Translations under genes and position numbers: made by a program | Part shown: positions 49,329 to 58,020 of the stretch, in pieces | How positions within the stretch are numbered: position 1 is the first letter of the stretch | How the letters are laid out: each line of letters begins with the position of its first letter | The notes under the pieces: model-generated | What the model saw: the letters and a program-made list of their open reading frames with translations, nothing else | The model's database searches: none | Told to the model about the DNA's origin: nothing | DNA from: Bacteroidota bacterium | GTDB taxonomy: Bacteria; Bacteroidota; Bacteroidia; Chitinophagales; Chitinophagaceae | Length of the DNA stretch: 64,000 nt | Assembly: GCA_023386045.1 (NCBI GenBank) | Contig: JAEWKK010000012.1 | Location: forward strand, 186,001-250,000 | Reading direction: 5' to 3'

Positions 49329-50132
49329 ATGAGCGCCGTTTCTGTAGTCATCATAACCCGTAACGAAGAGCGCAATATCGTTGCCTGTATCCGGTCTGCC
49401 CGGCAGCTTACCAGCGATATTATTGTGGTGGATGCAGGAAGTGAGGATGATACAGTGAAACTGGCGGAAAAAGAAGGTGCAAGAGCCTATACCATCGAAT
49501 GGCAGGGCTTTGGTTTTTCAAGGAATTTTGGTGCTTCCAAAGCAAGAAATAACTGGATACTCTCTCTTGATGCAGATGAACGCATCAGCTCCGAACTTAC
49601 CGCTGCTGTTCAACAGACCTCTTTTGCAAGCCAGCATGAAGTATTCAGGTTCAGGAGAAACAACCATTTGAATGGTAAAATAATCAGGTTCGGTACACTG
49701 GGTTATGAAAAAGTTACCAGAATCTACAACCGCCTGCAGTGCGAATGGGATCTTTCACTGGTACATGAAAAACTGGTTTCTGCCTTGCCCTTGCAACGCA
49801 CCAGGATCAAAGGTCATATTAATCATTTTGGATTAAAGAGTTTTGAAGACTTCAGAAGCAAATCTGTTTTGTATGCGCAACTCAGTGCCAGAAAATATTA
49901 CAGGGAAGGTAGGAAAGTAAATTTTCTCAAAAGATTTATTTCTCCACTTTTCAATTCCCTGAAATCTTACTTCTTTCAGTATGGTTTTCTTGATGGAGTA
50001 AAAGGATTTAAAATGGCCAGGATGATTGCTTATTACAGCTGGTTAAAATATTCCTATCTCCATAAGCTCCATAAGCAGAAAGTGATCACCAAGGATTTCC
50101 GTGCCACTTTGCATCCTGCAAAGACGGCCTGA
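49329..50132 (+). CDS. GT2 glycosyltransferase, WaaE/LpsA-like
   Basis: 267 aa, GT-A fold. N-terminus VSVVIITRNEERNIVACIRS, nucleotide-binding DAGSEDDTVKLAEKEGA, and the D-x-D metal motif in LSLDADERISSEL. The stretch QGFGFSRNFGASKARNNWIL is typical of WaaE/KdtX-like transferases acting on LPS core heptose. The C-terminus is basic and may lie on the membrane. The stop codon forms TGATCA with the stop codon of the convergent radical SAM gene. Confidence 0.9.
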   Translation: MSAVSVVIITRNEERNIVACIRSARQLTSDIIVVDAGSEDDTVKLAEKEGARAYTIEWQGFGFSRNFGASKARNNWILSLDADERISSELTAAVQQTSFASQHEVFRFRRNNHLNGKIIRFGTLGYEKVTRIYNRLQCEWDLSLVHEKLVSALPLQRTRIKGHINHFGLKSFEDFRSKSVLYAQLSARKYYREGRKVNFLKRFISPLFNSLKSYFFQYGFLDGVKGFKMARMIAYYSWLKYSYLHKLHKQKVITKDFRATLHPAKTA

Positions 50133-51527
50133 TCATGATTCAAGCAATTGCATTCTTCTTTGCGCCAGCAGCGACTTTAACTTAAGCATGGGCAGTTTCA
50201 ACAGATTGGTAATAGGCTTTTTCATGGCCTTGTGAAACAACACTTCATTATTGATCATCGTGATCGCGTGATTATAATACTCCCGCTTGTAAGTTCTTAT
50301 AAAATCGATGTCGCGGTCTGTACTGCTATCCCACGGCAGGTTGGTGATAAACCTCTCTTCTACTTCTTCATATAAAGGTGTCCCTTTTATCGGATAAGCC
50401 ACCGTGATGGTAAAAAAATCAGGATCTGAAAGTTTCAAATGTTTTACTGTTTCATAAATATCTTCCTTCGTTTCACCAGGATAGCCTACCATGATGAAAG
50501 TCCCGGCCTGCAATCCCTTTCTCCGTGCTAACCTGATCATTTCTCTAACCTGCTCCACTTCCACCCTTCTATCCATCAGGTCGATGATTTTTTGTGAACC
50601 ACTTTCGGCGCCGATCCATACCCTGAAGCAACCTGCAGCTTTTAATAGTCCTATCACTTCTTCATTTAACCTGTCGGCCCTGGTAATGCATTCAAATTTG
50701 ATTCGGATTCCTCTCTGCTTTACTTCTGCGGCAAATTCAGCCAGCCATTTATGACTTACTGTAAATACATCGTCTACAAACCAGATGCTGTCCACATCAT
50801 AATTCGATTCTATCCAGGCCACTTCTTCTGCTACATTAGATGCACTTCTCCTGCGGTAGCTTTGTCCGTACACAGCACGACTACACCATTTACAACTATA
50901 AGGGCAACCCCTCATGGTATTGACGGAAATTGTATTGGTGCCATGTCGTTCTCTCCATGCATCCAGGTATAATTGCAGATTGACTTTTTTTCTATTGGGG
51001 AAGGGCAATGTATCCAGGTCCTTCATCTTGCTCCGTTCTGCATTTCTACAAACGGTTCCCTGCTGATCCATGTAAGCAATACCACTGATGCTGCTCAAAT
51101 GTTGCGTATCTTTTTTATCGATCCATTGAACCAGTTCCAGCATGGTCTGCTCGCCTTCACCCAAAACAATAAACTCCGCTCCGTGCAAAAGAAAATTGGG
51201 GACATGATTTCTTACCTCAGGACCACCAAGAATGATGCGGGTGTGCTGAAGATTTTCCTGTGATTTAATATACTTAATAATGCGCAGCACATTGACCTTT
51301 GTCATCAGGTTGGTATAAATACCCACTACATCTGGTTGTTCATCTGATAATTTCTGACAAAGCTTTTCATAAGAAGAAAAAGTGCTGTCGAATACTTCGT
51401 TATCATATCCGTGTTTTTCCAGAAAAGCAGAAATATAAAGAATACCTAAGGGCACGTAGGGTTTCATAATCAGCTGCTCTTTCTGATCTTCCCAAATAAA
51501 ATAGCCATGGGTCAATAATATTTTCAT
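50133..51527 (-). CDS. Radical SAM protein with B12-binding-like domain, third of operon
   Basis: 464 aa. Residues of about 1-140 form a Rossmann B12-binding-like domain (PLGILYISAFLEKHGYDNEV, RIILGGPEVRNHVPNFLLHG, FIVLGEGEQTMLEL) but lack the D-x-H-x-x-G cobalamin-ligand motif. The radical SAM core has the 4Fe-4S cysteines C208, C212, C215 in RGCPYSCKWCSRAVYG, then RVWIGAESGSQKIIDLMDRR and FIMVGYPGETKEDIYETVKH. It is a close paralog of the 485-aa protein at 52314. It starts in a 4-bp overlap with the methyltransferase gene. The reaction is unknown. Confidence 0.9.
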   Translation of the reverse strand: MKILLTHGYFIWEDQKEQLIMKPYVPLGILYISAFLEKHGYDNEVFDSTFSSYEKLCQKLSDEQPDVVGIYTNLMTKVNVLRIIKYIKSQENLQHTRIILGGPEVRNHVPNFLLHGAEFIVLGEGEQTMLELVQWIDKKDTQHLSSISGIAYMDQQGTVCRNAERSKMKDLDTLPFPNRKKVNLQLYLDAWRERHGTNTISVNTMRGCPYSCKWCSRAVYGQSYRRRSASNVAEEVAWIESNYDVDSIWFVDDVFTVSHKWLAEFAAEVKQRGIRIKFECITRADRLNEEVIGLLKAAGCFRVWIGAESGSQKIIDLMDRRVEVEQVREMIRLARRKGLQAGTFIMVGYPGETKEDIYETVKHLKLSDPDFFTITVAYPIKGTPLYEEVEERFITNLPWDSSTDRDIDFIRTYKREYYNHAITMINNEVLFHKAMKKPITNLLKLPMLKLKSLLAQRRMQLLES

Positions 51528-52321
51528 TCCTGTTTTTTTAAAAGAACATAGGTATGATCAGCCATGGAAGCATTCCAGGAAAAGGCTGTCTTATCTTCCA
51601 TTCTGAAAAGAAAATTAAATAAGGCCCTGTATTTTTTTACCAGACCTTCCAGGTAAGAAGGAGGTATCAATAATCCAACGGGTCGCCTGGTCAACAGGCG
51701 AAAATATTGGCCTGCTTCTAATTTTTTAATTGAATGATAATACACAGGCTGTACAGCTTCTTCTGCAAGCGGAACCATCACAGGGCCTGATCTCCATCTT
51801 CTGAAAGCCTGTTGCGGTTTCAGTTTCAGGAGAAAATAAAATATTTCTACAACACAAAATCTTCCAAAGATTACAGCAGCAAAATTTCCACCTGGCTTTA
51901 TTAAGTTGTTCAAAGTTGAAAGCAATTGCTCTAGTTGATAAAGATCGAGACAGTTCAACCCCGCGAAATTTGAAAAGACAAGATCAAAACTTTCAGGAGC
52001 AAATGATTTATCCAATTGATCAAAAGCGCAAGTTGAAAAAAAAGGTTGCCGCCGGTTTGAAAATTGCAATTTATCCTGGCAGGCTTCAATCATGGCAGTA
52101 GAAATATCAGTTGCCGTTACTTCATGCCCTAAAGAAGCCAGCCATATCGCATCTTCTCCTGTGCCACAATTAATTTCCAATATTTTCAATCTCCCACGGC
52201 CCTGTAAAAAACGCAGCAGCCATTTTCTGGTTCTCATTCTCTGCCGGTGGCCCGTAAGGCTGTTGGTAAAAGAATGATCGTAGCTTTTTGCAAGAACATC
52301 AAAATTGGCTGTCTCATTCAT
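51524..52321 (-). CDS. SAM-dependent methyltransferase, class I
   Basis: 265 aa. Motif I LKILEINCGTGEDAIWLASL at about residues 42-61, then VTATDISTAMIEACQDKL (motif II acidic residue) and SFDLVFSNFAGLNCLDLYQL (motif IV). The C-terminal about 100 residues form a cap with PVYYHSIKKLEAGQYFRLL. The class fits small-molecule methylation of an O, N or C atom. It overlaps both neighbours (4 and 8 bp), so the order in this operon is probably functional. Confidence 0.9.
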   Translation of the reverse strand: MNETANFDVLAKSYDHSFTNSLTGHRQRMRTRKWLLRFLQGRGRLKILEINCGTGEDAIWLASLGHEVTATDISTAMIEACQDKLQFSNRRQPFFSTCAFDQLDKSFAPESFDLVFSNFAGLNCLDLYQLEQLLSTLNNLIKPGGNFAAVIFGRFCVVEIFYFLLKLKPQQAFRRWRSGPVMVPLAEEAVQPVYYHSIKKLEAGQYFRLLTRRPVGLLIPPSYLEGLVKKYRALFNFLFRMEDKTAFSWNASMADHTYVLLKKQE

Positions 52322-53771
52322 GCGCCTGCTGGTTTAACTGGTAACGATAAAATAAAACCCTGGGCAGATAAACAATGGAAGCGCCTACTGTTTTGATATC
52401 CTTCCACTTCAATTCAAATGGAGATCTCAAACTATGCCTGACGGTGTTCAAACCTTTTTGAATACGGAAACGATAATGTACATATCGATGCAGTTTTTTA
52501 TAATAACCAGGCGCATATGTATTCCTGAACATCATGACCAGTTCATCCGAATCTGTCCAGTTGGTTTTTTCTTTCAGGTCAGCTTTTACTTTTTCAAAAA
52601 AGCCGGTGCCGGGTAAGGGATAGGAAACAGAAATTCCAATCTCGTGCGGCATCAACTTGTTGATCATACCAATGGTTAAATTGATGTCTTCCTTCGTTTC
52701 ACCCAGGTAACCAAACTGGATAAAAAAACAGGGCTGGATTTTATGTTTCTTTAATAAGGCTGTAGCCTGGTGTACCTGCTGTACCTGTATACCTTTGTCC
52801 ATAGCATCCAGGATTTTTTGCGAACCACTTTCCGCTCCCATCCAAACCTGTTTGCAGCCTGCACGTGCCAGTGCTTTCACATATGAAGGTTGTAAAAGAA
52901 GGTCAGCCCGGCTCTGTATCTTGAAAGAAAAATGCAGTTCTTCATTTTCCACCAGGTCAGCAAATTGCTGCACCCAGCCTGGCTTTAAACCAAAAATGTC
53001 ATCGCAGAACCAGATGTGTTCAAATTGTATTTTTTGTTTTAAAACTTTGATCTCATTCACTACATGCTGCGGCGAACGTGAATGGTAACGGTTGCCATAT
53101 ATAGGCTTTGCACACCAGTTGCATTTAAAAGGACAACCTCTTGTGGTTCCAATATTGATGGAAAAATAACCGGCAGAATTCAACCACATTTTCCTGTAAG
53201 GCTCCAGGTCTACCAAATCCCATGCAGGAAGAGGAAGCGCATCCAGGTCTTTGATTACCGGGCGACTTGCTGTTTTTGTAATTCCTGCAGTTGACTGAAA
53301 AGCAATTCCAGGTATGGTGGAAAGATCCTCTCCATTCTCAAATGCGTTGATAACTTCAAGAAGGCTTTGTTCACCCTCACCAATTAAAACCACATTGGCA
53401 CCAGCTGCGATGTATTCAATGAAATGGTCTGTTGAATCTGAACTTGAGACAATAATTTTCTTGCCACATTTCTTTGCAATGCCGATCATTTTAAAAGCAG
53501 CATCGCGCATGTTGGTCAGGCACATCTTGGTGAGATAATTAAAGCCATCATCATAAATGATAAAATAGTCTGGGTTGAGTCTATGTAGTGATTTTGTAAT
53601 GGTTTCAGGATCTTCATCAAACTGCACATCATGAAAACCAACTTCATAACCTTTACTTCGCATGAATGCCGCCGCATACAGGGTTCCCAGGGGCGCATAA
53701 GGTTGCCCAAGCTTCCATTGCTTTGGATCAAAGCGCAGGAAATAGGAATGGGTAAAAAGCAGTTTGCTCAT
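52314..53771 (-). CDS. Radical SAM protein with B12-binding-like domain, second of operon
   Basis: 485 aa. N-terminal B12-binding-like domain to about residue 145 (PYAPLGTLYAAAFMRSKGYE, VVLIGEGEQSLLEVI), again without the D-x-H-x-x-G motif. The cluster cysteines are C213, C217, C220 in RGCPFKCNWCAKPIYGNRYH. Later core parts VWMGAESGSQKILDAMDKG and FFIQFGYLGETKEDINLTIG match the 464-aa protein almost block for block. It lies in the same operon, overlapping both neighbours. Confidence 0.9.
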   Translation of the reverse strand: MSKLLFTHSYFLRFDPKQWKLGQPYAPLGTLYAAAFMRSKGYEVGFHDVQFDEDPETITKSLHRLNPDYFIIYDDGFNYLTKMCLTNMRDAAFKMIGIAKKCGKKIIVSSSDSTDHFIEYIAAGANVVLIGEGEQSLLEVINAFENGEDLSTIPGIAFQSTAGITKTASRPVIKDLDALPLPAWDLVDLEPYRKMWLNSAGYFSINIGTTRGCPFKCNWCAKPIYGNRYHSRSPQHVVNEIKVLKQKIQFEHIWFCDDIFGLKPGWVQQFADLVENEELHFSFKIQSRADLLLQPSYVKALARAGCKQVWMGAESGSQKILDAMDKGIQVQQVHQATALLKKHKIQPCFFIQFGYLGETKEDINLTIGMINKLMPHEIGISVSYPLPGTGFFEKVKADLKEKTNWTDSDELVMMFRNTYAPGYYKKLHRYVHYRFRIQKGLNTVRHSLRSPFELKWKDIKTVGASIVYLPRVLFYRYQLNQQAHE

Positions 53772-54436
53772 GCAGTTTGTTTGATGATGCTGAATAAAAA
53801 ATTGGTTTCAAAAAGATTTCTTTTTTCAAGAAAGCTTTTCATTTCAAATCCCTGTTCATATGCATAACCTCTGATCATTTGCAGATCACAGTTTTCAGAA
53901 AGTACCATGATCACTTCTGTTTGAGAATGCATGTGCGATGCCAGATCTTTAAATAATGATTGAAAATATTCTCCATTCACTCCGCAGTACCAGGCCTGTT
54001 CTTTTTCTGAAACCGGATCTTTTTTATAATAAGGAGGATTAATCAGGATAAGATCAAATTGCCGGCCGCCAAGGGCTGAAAACATATCAGAACGAATCAC
54101 TTCGAGGTTAACATGATTGCGCACAGCATTCTGGCGGATGGTTTCTACAGCCTTTCTGCTAATGTCAATTGCTGTAACATGAGCTTCTTTGCCTGCAGCG
54201 TATATACTCAGCAGCCCAGAGCCAGCGCCAAGTTCCAGCACTTTTTTACCATTTAAATCCAGGCCTGATAAATATTTAAAAAGCAATTTTGTACTGAAGA
54301 AAAATCCTGGATGAAATACTTCCGGTGGTACTTCCAGCTCGATGTTTTTATAAGTATAAAGCCGTGTACCAGAAAGGTACCTTGCCAGTAAAGGCCTGTA
54401 TGTTTTTGCGGCTATATATCTTACCAGTTGCTGCAT
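53768..54436 (-). CDS. SAM-dependent methyltransferase with NPPY motif
   Basis: 222 aa. Motif I KKVLELGAGSGLLSIYAAG at about residues 63-81, VTAIDISRKAVETIRQNAV, then LILINPPYYKKDPVSEKEQA. The N-P-P-Y tetrad is characteristic of methyltransferases acting on planar nitrogen (HemK/PrmC, RlmG-type), and the VFHPGFFFSTKLLFKYL lead-in resembles this MTS group. A substrate nitrogen on a modified sugar or base is possible; that is inference. It overlaps neighbours by 4 bp and 1 bp. Confidence 0.88.
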   Translation of the reverse strand: MQQLVRYIAAKTYRPLLARYLSGTRLYTYKNIELEVPPEVFHPGFFFSTKLLFKYLSGLDLNGKKVLELGAGSGLLSIYAAGKEAHVTAIDISRKAVETIRQNAVRNHVNLEVIRSDMFSALGGRQFDLILINPPYYKKDPVSEKEQAWYCGVNGEYFQSLFKDLASHMHSQTEVIMVLSENCDLQMIRGYAYEQGFEMKSFLEKRNLFETNFLFSIIKQTA

Positions 54437-55941
54437 TAAAATCCTTCGGTTTCGGGTTGGCGGTATTTATAAAGTTTTTGCAGGGCCTTTACTTCGTAAG
54501 GTTTGCTGTAAATGCCTGAACGATATCTTGGATAGGCCAGGGTTCTCAGCATTTTTCGCCTCATGGGCGTCAGCCTGGTATCAGACACGGTTGGATAGTA
54601 TCCATTAAGCACCGTTTCAAAATCCCTGATCTTGTCGATCATGTTTGGAGTAAGCCAGGGAGTGAGTGGATTCTTTCTCAGATCAAATGATTCCCACTGT
54701 GGACTGATCCAGTCTTCCAGGTGTTGCGGAAAAGAAAACCCGGACTCCAGTACACGGTTGTACATATCTGAGCCCTCTGTAGGCACAGGACTGTACACAT
54801 AGATGATGATCTCGGTATCAGGATTGATGGTTTTGATCTCTTTGATAAAGGCAATGTCCTGGTCTATCTGCTCCATCACTTTTTCAGACGATTCAGCAGG
54901 AGTGCCTAAAACAAAAGAATATTCAGGGATGATGTCGAACCTGGCCATTCTTGCAGCAAAGCTTTTGATCTGTTCTGCTGATTGCGTACCACCCTTATCC
55001 ATTTTTTTGAGGATCTCATCATTTCCTGTTTCAGCGCCAAAAAAGATCATCCTGCATCCCGACTCACGCATACGAGCGAGTGAATCATCCGAATATTTAT
55101 TGATGGTATCAATTCTTCCTTCACCCCACCAGATCATATTTTCAGAGGCAACAAGGTTGGAGAATTCAACTGTCCTTTTTTCAGAAACAAAAAAATTATT
55201 GTCGTGAAATTCAATGGCATTGCCTCCGTAATTTTCCTTCAGCCATTTGATATCCCTGTAGATCAGTTCTGCAGATTTTCCACTCCACCTTGCATTGTAA
55301 ATTGGAACCACTGCACAAAAAGAACATTTGAAAGGACAGCCGATGCTTGAGTGGTAAGCAATGGTCTTTGTTCCCAGGTAGGTTTTTCCCAGGTATTTGT
55401 TCAGAGGGTAAAACTGGTTCAGCTTTTCATAAGGCAATGGAGGCAGATCATCCTGGATATATAATTCATCCCGAATTGTTTTTACCAGCTGTCCCTCTTG
55501 TAAAAAGGCCAGGTTTTTGATGTGATGGAAAGATTGCTTCTGCACCAGTACCGTTAATAAGGCAGGGAAGGTTTTATCGCCGGGACCTACCACCACAAAA
55601 TCCACAAAACCAGATTGCAGAACCACTCCAGCATGATTGGAGGCAAAGTATCCTCCCCAGATGATAGTGACCGAAGGAAAATATTCTCTTACTTTTTTTG
55701 AAATGGGAATGGCCTGTTTCAACTGTGGCCCAGGCATGGCAGTGCAGCCAAAAAAACCAAAGCTTCCTGAAGAAAGCAATTCCATGATCCGGGCAGAAGG
55801 ATCTGATTCCAGGTTGCCATCAACGATCACGTATTCGAACTTACCTTCAATGGAAGCCGCAATACTCAGGATAGAGTTGGGAATGCGGGGTTTATAGTTC
55901 GCGCTCCTGGGATTAAACAACAGTACCCTGGTCATCTCCAT
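54436..55941 (-). CDS. Radical SAM protein with B12-binding-like domain, first of operon
   Basis: 501 aa. The N-terminal about 135 residues are B12-binding-like (RIPNSILSIAASIEGKFEYV, IIWGGYFASNHAGVVLQSGF, VVVGPGDKTFPALL). Cluster cysteines C202, C206, C209 are in SSIGCPFKCSFCAVVPIYNA, followed by FFGAETGNDEILKKMDKGG and YSFVLGTPAESSEKVMEQID. It is more distant from the other two radical SAM proteins. The conserved block order is that of anaerobic Mg-protoporphyrin cyclase-like and P-methylase-like enzymes, but the substrate is not predictable. It starts at ATG (MEMTRVLLFN). No clear promoter is seen in the 142-bp divergent spacer. Confidence 0.9.
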   Translation of the reverse strand: MEMTRVLLFNPRSANYKPRIPNSILSIAASIEGKFEYVIVDGNLESDPSARIMELLSSGSFGFFGCTAMPGPQLKQAIPISKKVREYFPSVTIIWGGYFASNHAGVVLQSGFVDFVVVGPGDKTFPALLTVLVQKQSFHHIKNLAFLQEGQLVKTIRDELYIQDDLPPLPYEKLNQFYPLNKYLGKTYLGTKTIAYHSSIGCPFKCSFCAVVPIYNARWSGKSAELIYRDIKWLKENYGGNAIEFHDNNFFVSEKRTVEFSNLVASENMIWWGEGRIDTINKYSDDSLARMRESGCRMIFFGAETGNDEILKKMDKGGTQSAEQIKSFAARMARFDIIPEYSFVLGTPAESSEKVMEQIDQDIAFIKEIKTINPDTEIIIYVYSPVPTEGSDMYNRVLESGFSFPQHLEDWISPQWESFDLRKNPLTPWLTPNMIDKIRDFETVLNGYYPTVSDTRLTPMRRKMLRTLAYPRYRSGIYSKPYEVKALQKLYKYRQPETEGF

Positions 55942-56083
55942 GAATTATCCATTTTTACATGAGTGAAAACGGTGTCCCGGGGTTTAGAGTTGCCCTGACA
56001 AAAAGAAAGCCGGATGAAAAATCCAAAACTGGCGATGGTAATATTAAACGAATTGAATATTTTCAGGAAAGCAATCAGTCTTC

Positions 56084-56974
56084 TTGTCCTCGCAGCCAAC
56101 GCCATATAAGGTAAGTATCATTGTTCCCACTTACAACAGGGCTGCAATGCTGCCTTCCTGCATCAAAAGCATACAGGACCAGACCTATCCCCACTGGGAG
56201 CTCATCATAGTGGATGACGGCTCAACTGATGATACCACGAATTATATCAATCAGCTTGATGACAGAAGGATCAGCCTTCTTACTAAAGAACATAGCGGCA
56301 ACGTTGCTGCCTTAAGAAATGCAGGATTGTCGAAGGCCTCTGGTGAATTCATTGCCTTTAATGATTCTGATGATCTGTGGGATCCCAAAAAGCTGGAATT
56401 GCAGGTGAAAGCCCTTCAAAGCCATGAAGAAGCAGGATTTTGTCTGACCAATGGATATAACTGTTATCATCCAGGTGAACCGTTGAATTATTTTTATAAA
56501 GAAAAACAGTCCCAGTTACCCGAAGACCTTTTCCACCGATGCTTCCAGTCGAGAGTTACCTGCTTTGCCCAAACTTTAATGATCAGAAAATCCTGCCTGG
56601 CAACAACTGGTTTTTTTGAAGAAGAAGGGAATGCAGACCGGCAATTTATAGTTCTACTGGCATTTCATTTCAAAGGAGTGATCCTGAATGAACCACTTGT
56701 ATTCAGGATCATGCACCAGCAGAATATCAGTCACAGTAAATGGATGCGGCAATACCAGAACGAGATTGACCTGATAAAAAAGCTAAAGCCTCTTTTACCA
56801 TCTTCCATTGCAAAAAATGCGATGTTCAGGGTTTATATCAGCTTTGGAGAAGATTATTTATTACATCATGAAAAAAAACAAGCTGCACGCATGTTTGTGA
56901 AGGCAGCACTTACCAGGCCTTTTTCACTGGTGCCAGTAAAAAAACTGGGAAAGACCCTTCTTCAGAACCGGTAA
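56084..56974 (+). CDS. GT2 glycosyltransferase
   Basis: 296 aa, GT-A fold. VSIIVPTYNRAAMLPSCIKS at the N-terminus, LIIVDDGSTDDTTNYI, and the D-x-D region AFNDSDDLWDPKKLELQVKA. The start is TTG at 56084, because an in-frame stop lies 30 bp upstream and no ATG precedes the conserved region. It is divergent from the radical SAM operon and converges with the next GT4 gene, overlapping it by 13 bp. Confidence 0.9.
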   Translation: MSSQPTPYKVSIIVPTYNRAAMLPSCIKSIQDQTYPHWELIIVDDGSTDDTTNYINQLDDRRISLLTKEHSGNVAALRNAGLSKASGEFIAFNDSDDLWDPKKLELQVKALQSHEEAGFCLTNGYNCYHPGEPLNYFYKEKQSQLPEDLFHRCFQSRVTCFAQTLMIRKSCLATTGFFEEEGNADRQFIVLLAFHFKGVILNEPLVFRIMHQQNISHSKWMRQYQNEIDLIKKLKPLLPSSIAKNAMFRVYISFGEDYLLHHEKKQAARMFVKAALTRPFSLVPVKKLGKTLLQNR

Positions 56975-58020
56975 ATGGCCAACATTTTTTTCACTGTATC
57001 ATTCATTGAAAAAGGAAGGACGGGTTTACCCGATGGAGGCTGGCCTGATAAGATAGCAACTGCTTTATCAGTCATTTCATCTTTGGATGAAACGATATGC
57101 CAGTTTTCAATTTCATGATTCATGGCCCTGCAAAAACTGATCACCGCTGCACCTGAGGCCAATGCTTCCTGGCAAACCCCGGAAAACCCTTCATAGGAAG
57201 ATGGATGCAGGAGGATCTTTGAACGCTTCATCAATTGCAAGACTTCTCCATAGGATAGTTCTCCTGTCAGCTGAAGATAATTATCAAGTTTCTTTTCTTT
57301 GACCAGGTTTTCAAGCTTTTCCCTTTCAGGACCTTTACCTGCCAGCACCGCTTTTATTTTTGGAAATTTATTTTTTAAATTCTCAACTATCTCCACAAAT
57401 ATTTCAAACTGTTTGAGTTCAATTAAAGATCCAACAGCCAAAAGGTCTATGTCCCGTTCGTAAGTGTTACCATTCAGATCAACCGCATCTATTCCAGGAG
57501 CAATTATGTGCAATGGTCTGATTTGATGATTTCTTTGAAACTCTTCCTGCAGGGAATCAGAAAGTGCAACCAGGTTTTCTGCTGGCAGTTGAAGTTTTGA
57601 AGGATAATGGTTTTGATTTCTTGCATCCTGGCCAAGTATCCAGCACAGATGATGCAGTCCATGTTTTTGGGCAAACCTTTTTCCTATCAGGGCACATTCA
57701 CCATACCAGAAACTCAATAGTCCAATTATGTGATGTGTTTCATTTATTTTATTAAGGCTTTTAAAAATCCTGGGCTGCAGGAGTAACCGTTGAATCCCTC
57801 CTCTGTTCCTTCCGTTGAATGCCATGACAGTTAACTTTTCCCACTGGTAAGTTTCTTCCCGGAAAGGATATTGAAAGGCAAGAATGAAAATTGATAATTG
57901 GGGATAAAGCTCGCGAAGCGTACGTACAAATCTCTGTTGCATAGGCAGGCAGGAGCTATCCATTTCTGAAGCGGCGAATCCCGGGGTGAGTATCACAAAT
58001 GCCTGGTTTTTCTCAGTCAT
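56962..58020 (-). CDS. GT4-family glycosyltransferase
   Basis: 352 aa, GT-B fold. The acceptor half contains HHIIGLLSFWYGECALIGKR and HLCWILGQDARNQN. The donor half contains IDLLAVGSLIELKQFEIFVE, KAVLAGKGPEREKLENLV and LHPSSYEGFSGVCQEALASG, the S-x-x-E-G-F-x(5)-E-A motif. The start overlaps the ABC transporter gene by 8 bp, so the two are on one transcript. Confidence 0.9.
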   Translation of the reverse strand: MTEKNQAFVILTPGFAASEMDSSCLPMQQRFVRTLRELYPQLSIFILAFQYPFREETYQWEKLTVMAFNGRNRGGIQRLLLQPRIFKSLNKINETHHIIGLLSFWYGECALIGKRFAQKHGLHHLCWILGQDARNQNHYPSKLQLPAENLVALSDSLQEEFQRNHQIRPLHIIAPGIDAVDLNGNTYERDIDLLAVGSLIELKQFEIFVEIVENLKNKFPKIKAVLAGKGPEREKLENLVKEKKLDNYLQLTGELSYGEVLQLMKRSKILLHPSSYEGFSGVCQEALASGAAVISFCRAMNHEIENWHIVSSKDEMTDKAVAILSGQPPSGKPVLPFSMNDTVKKMLAIYRF

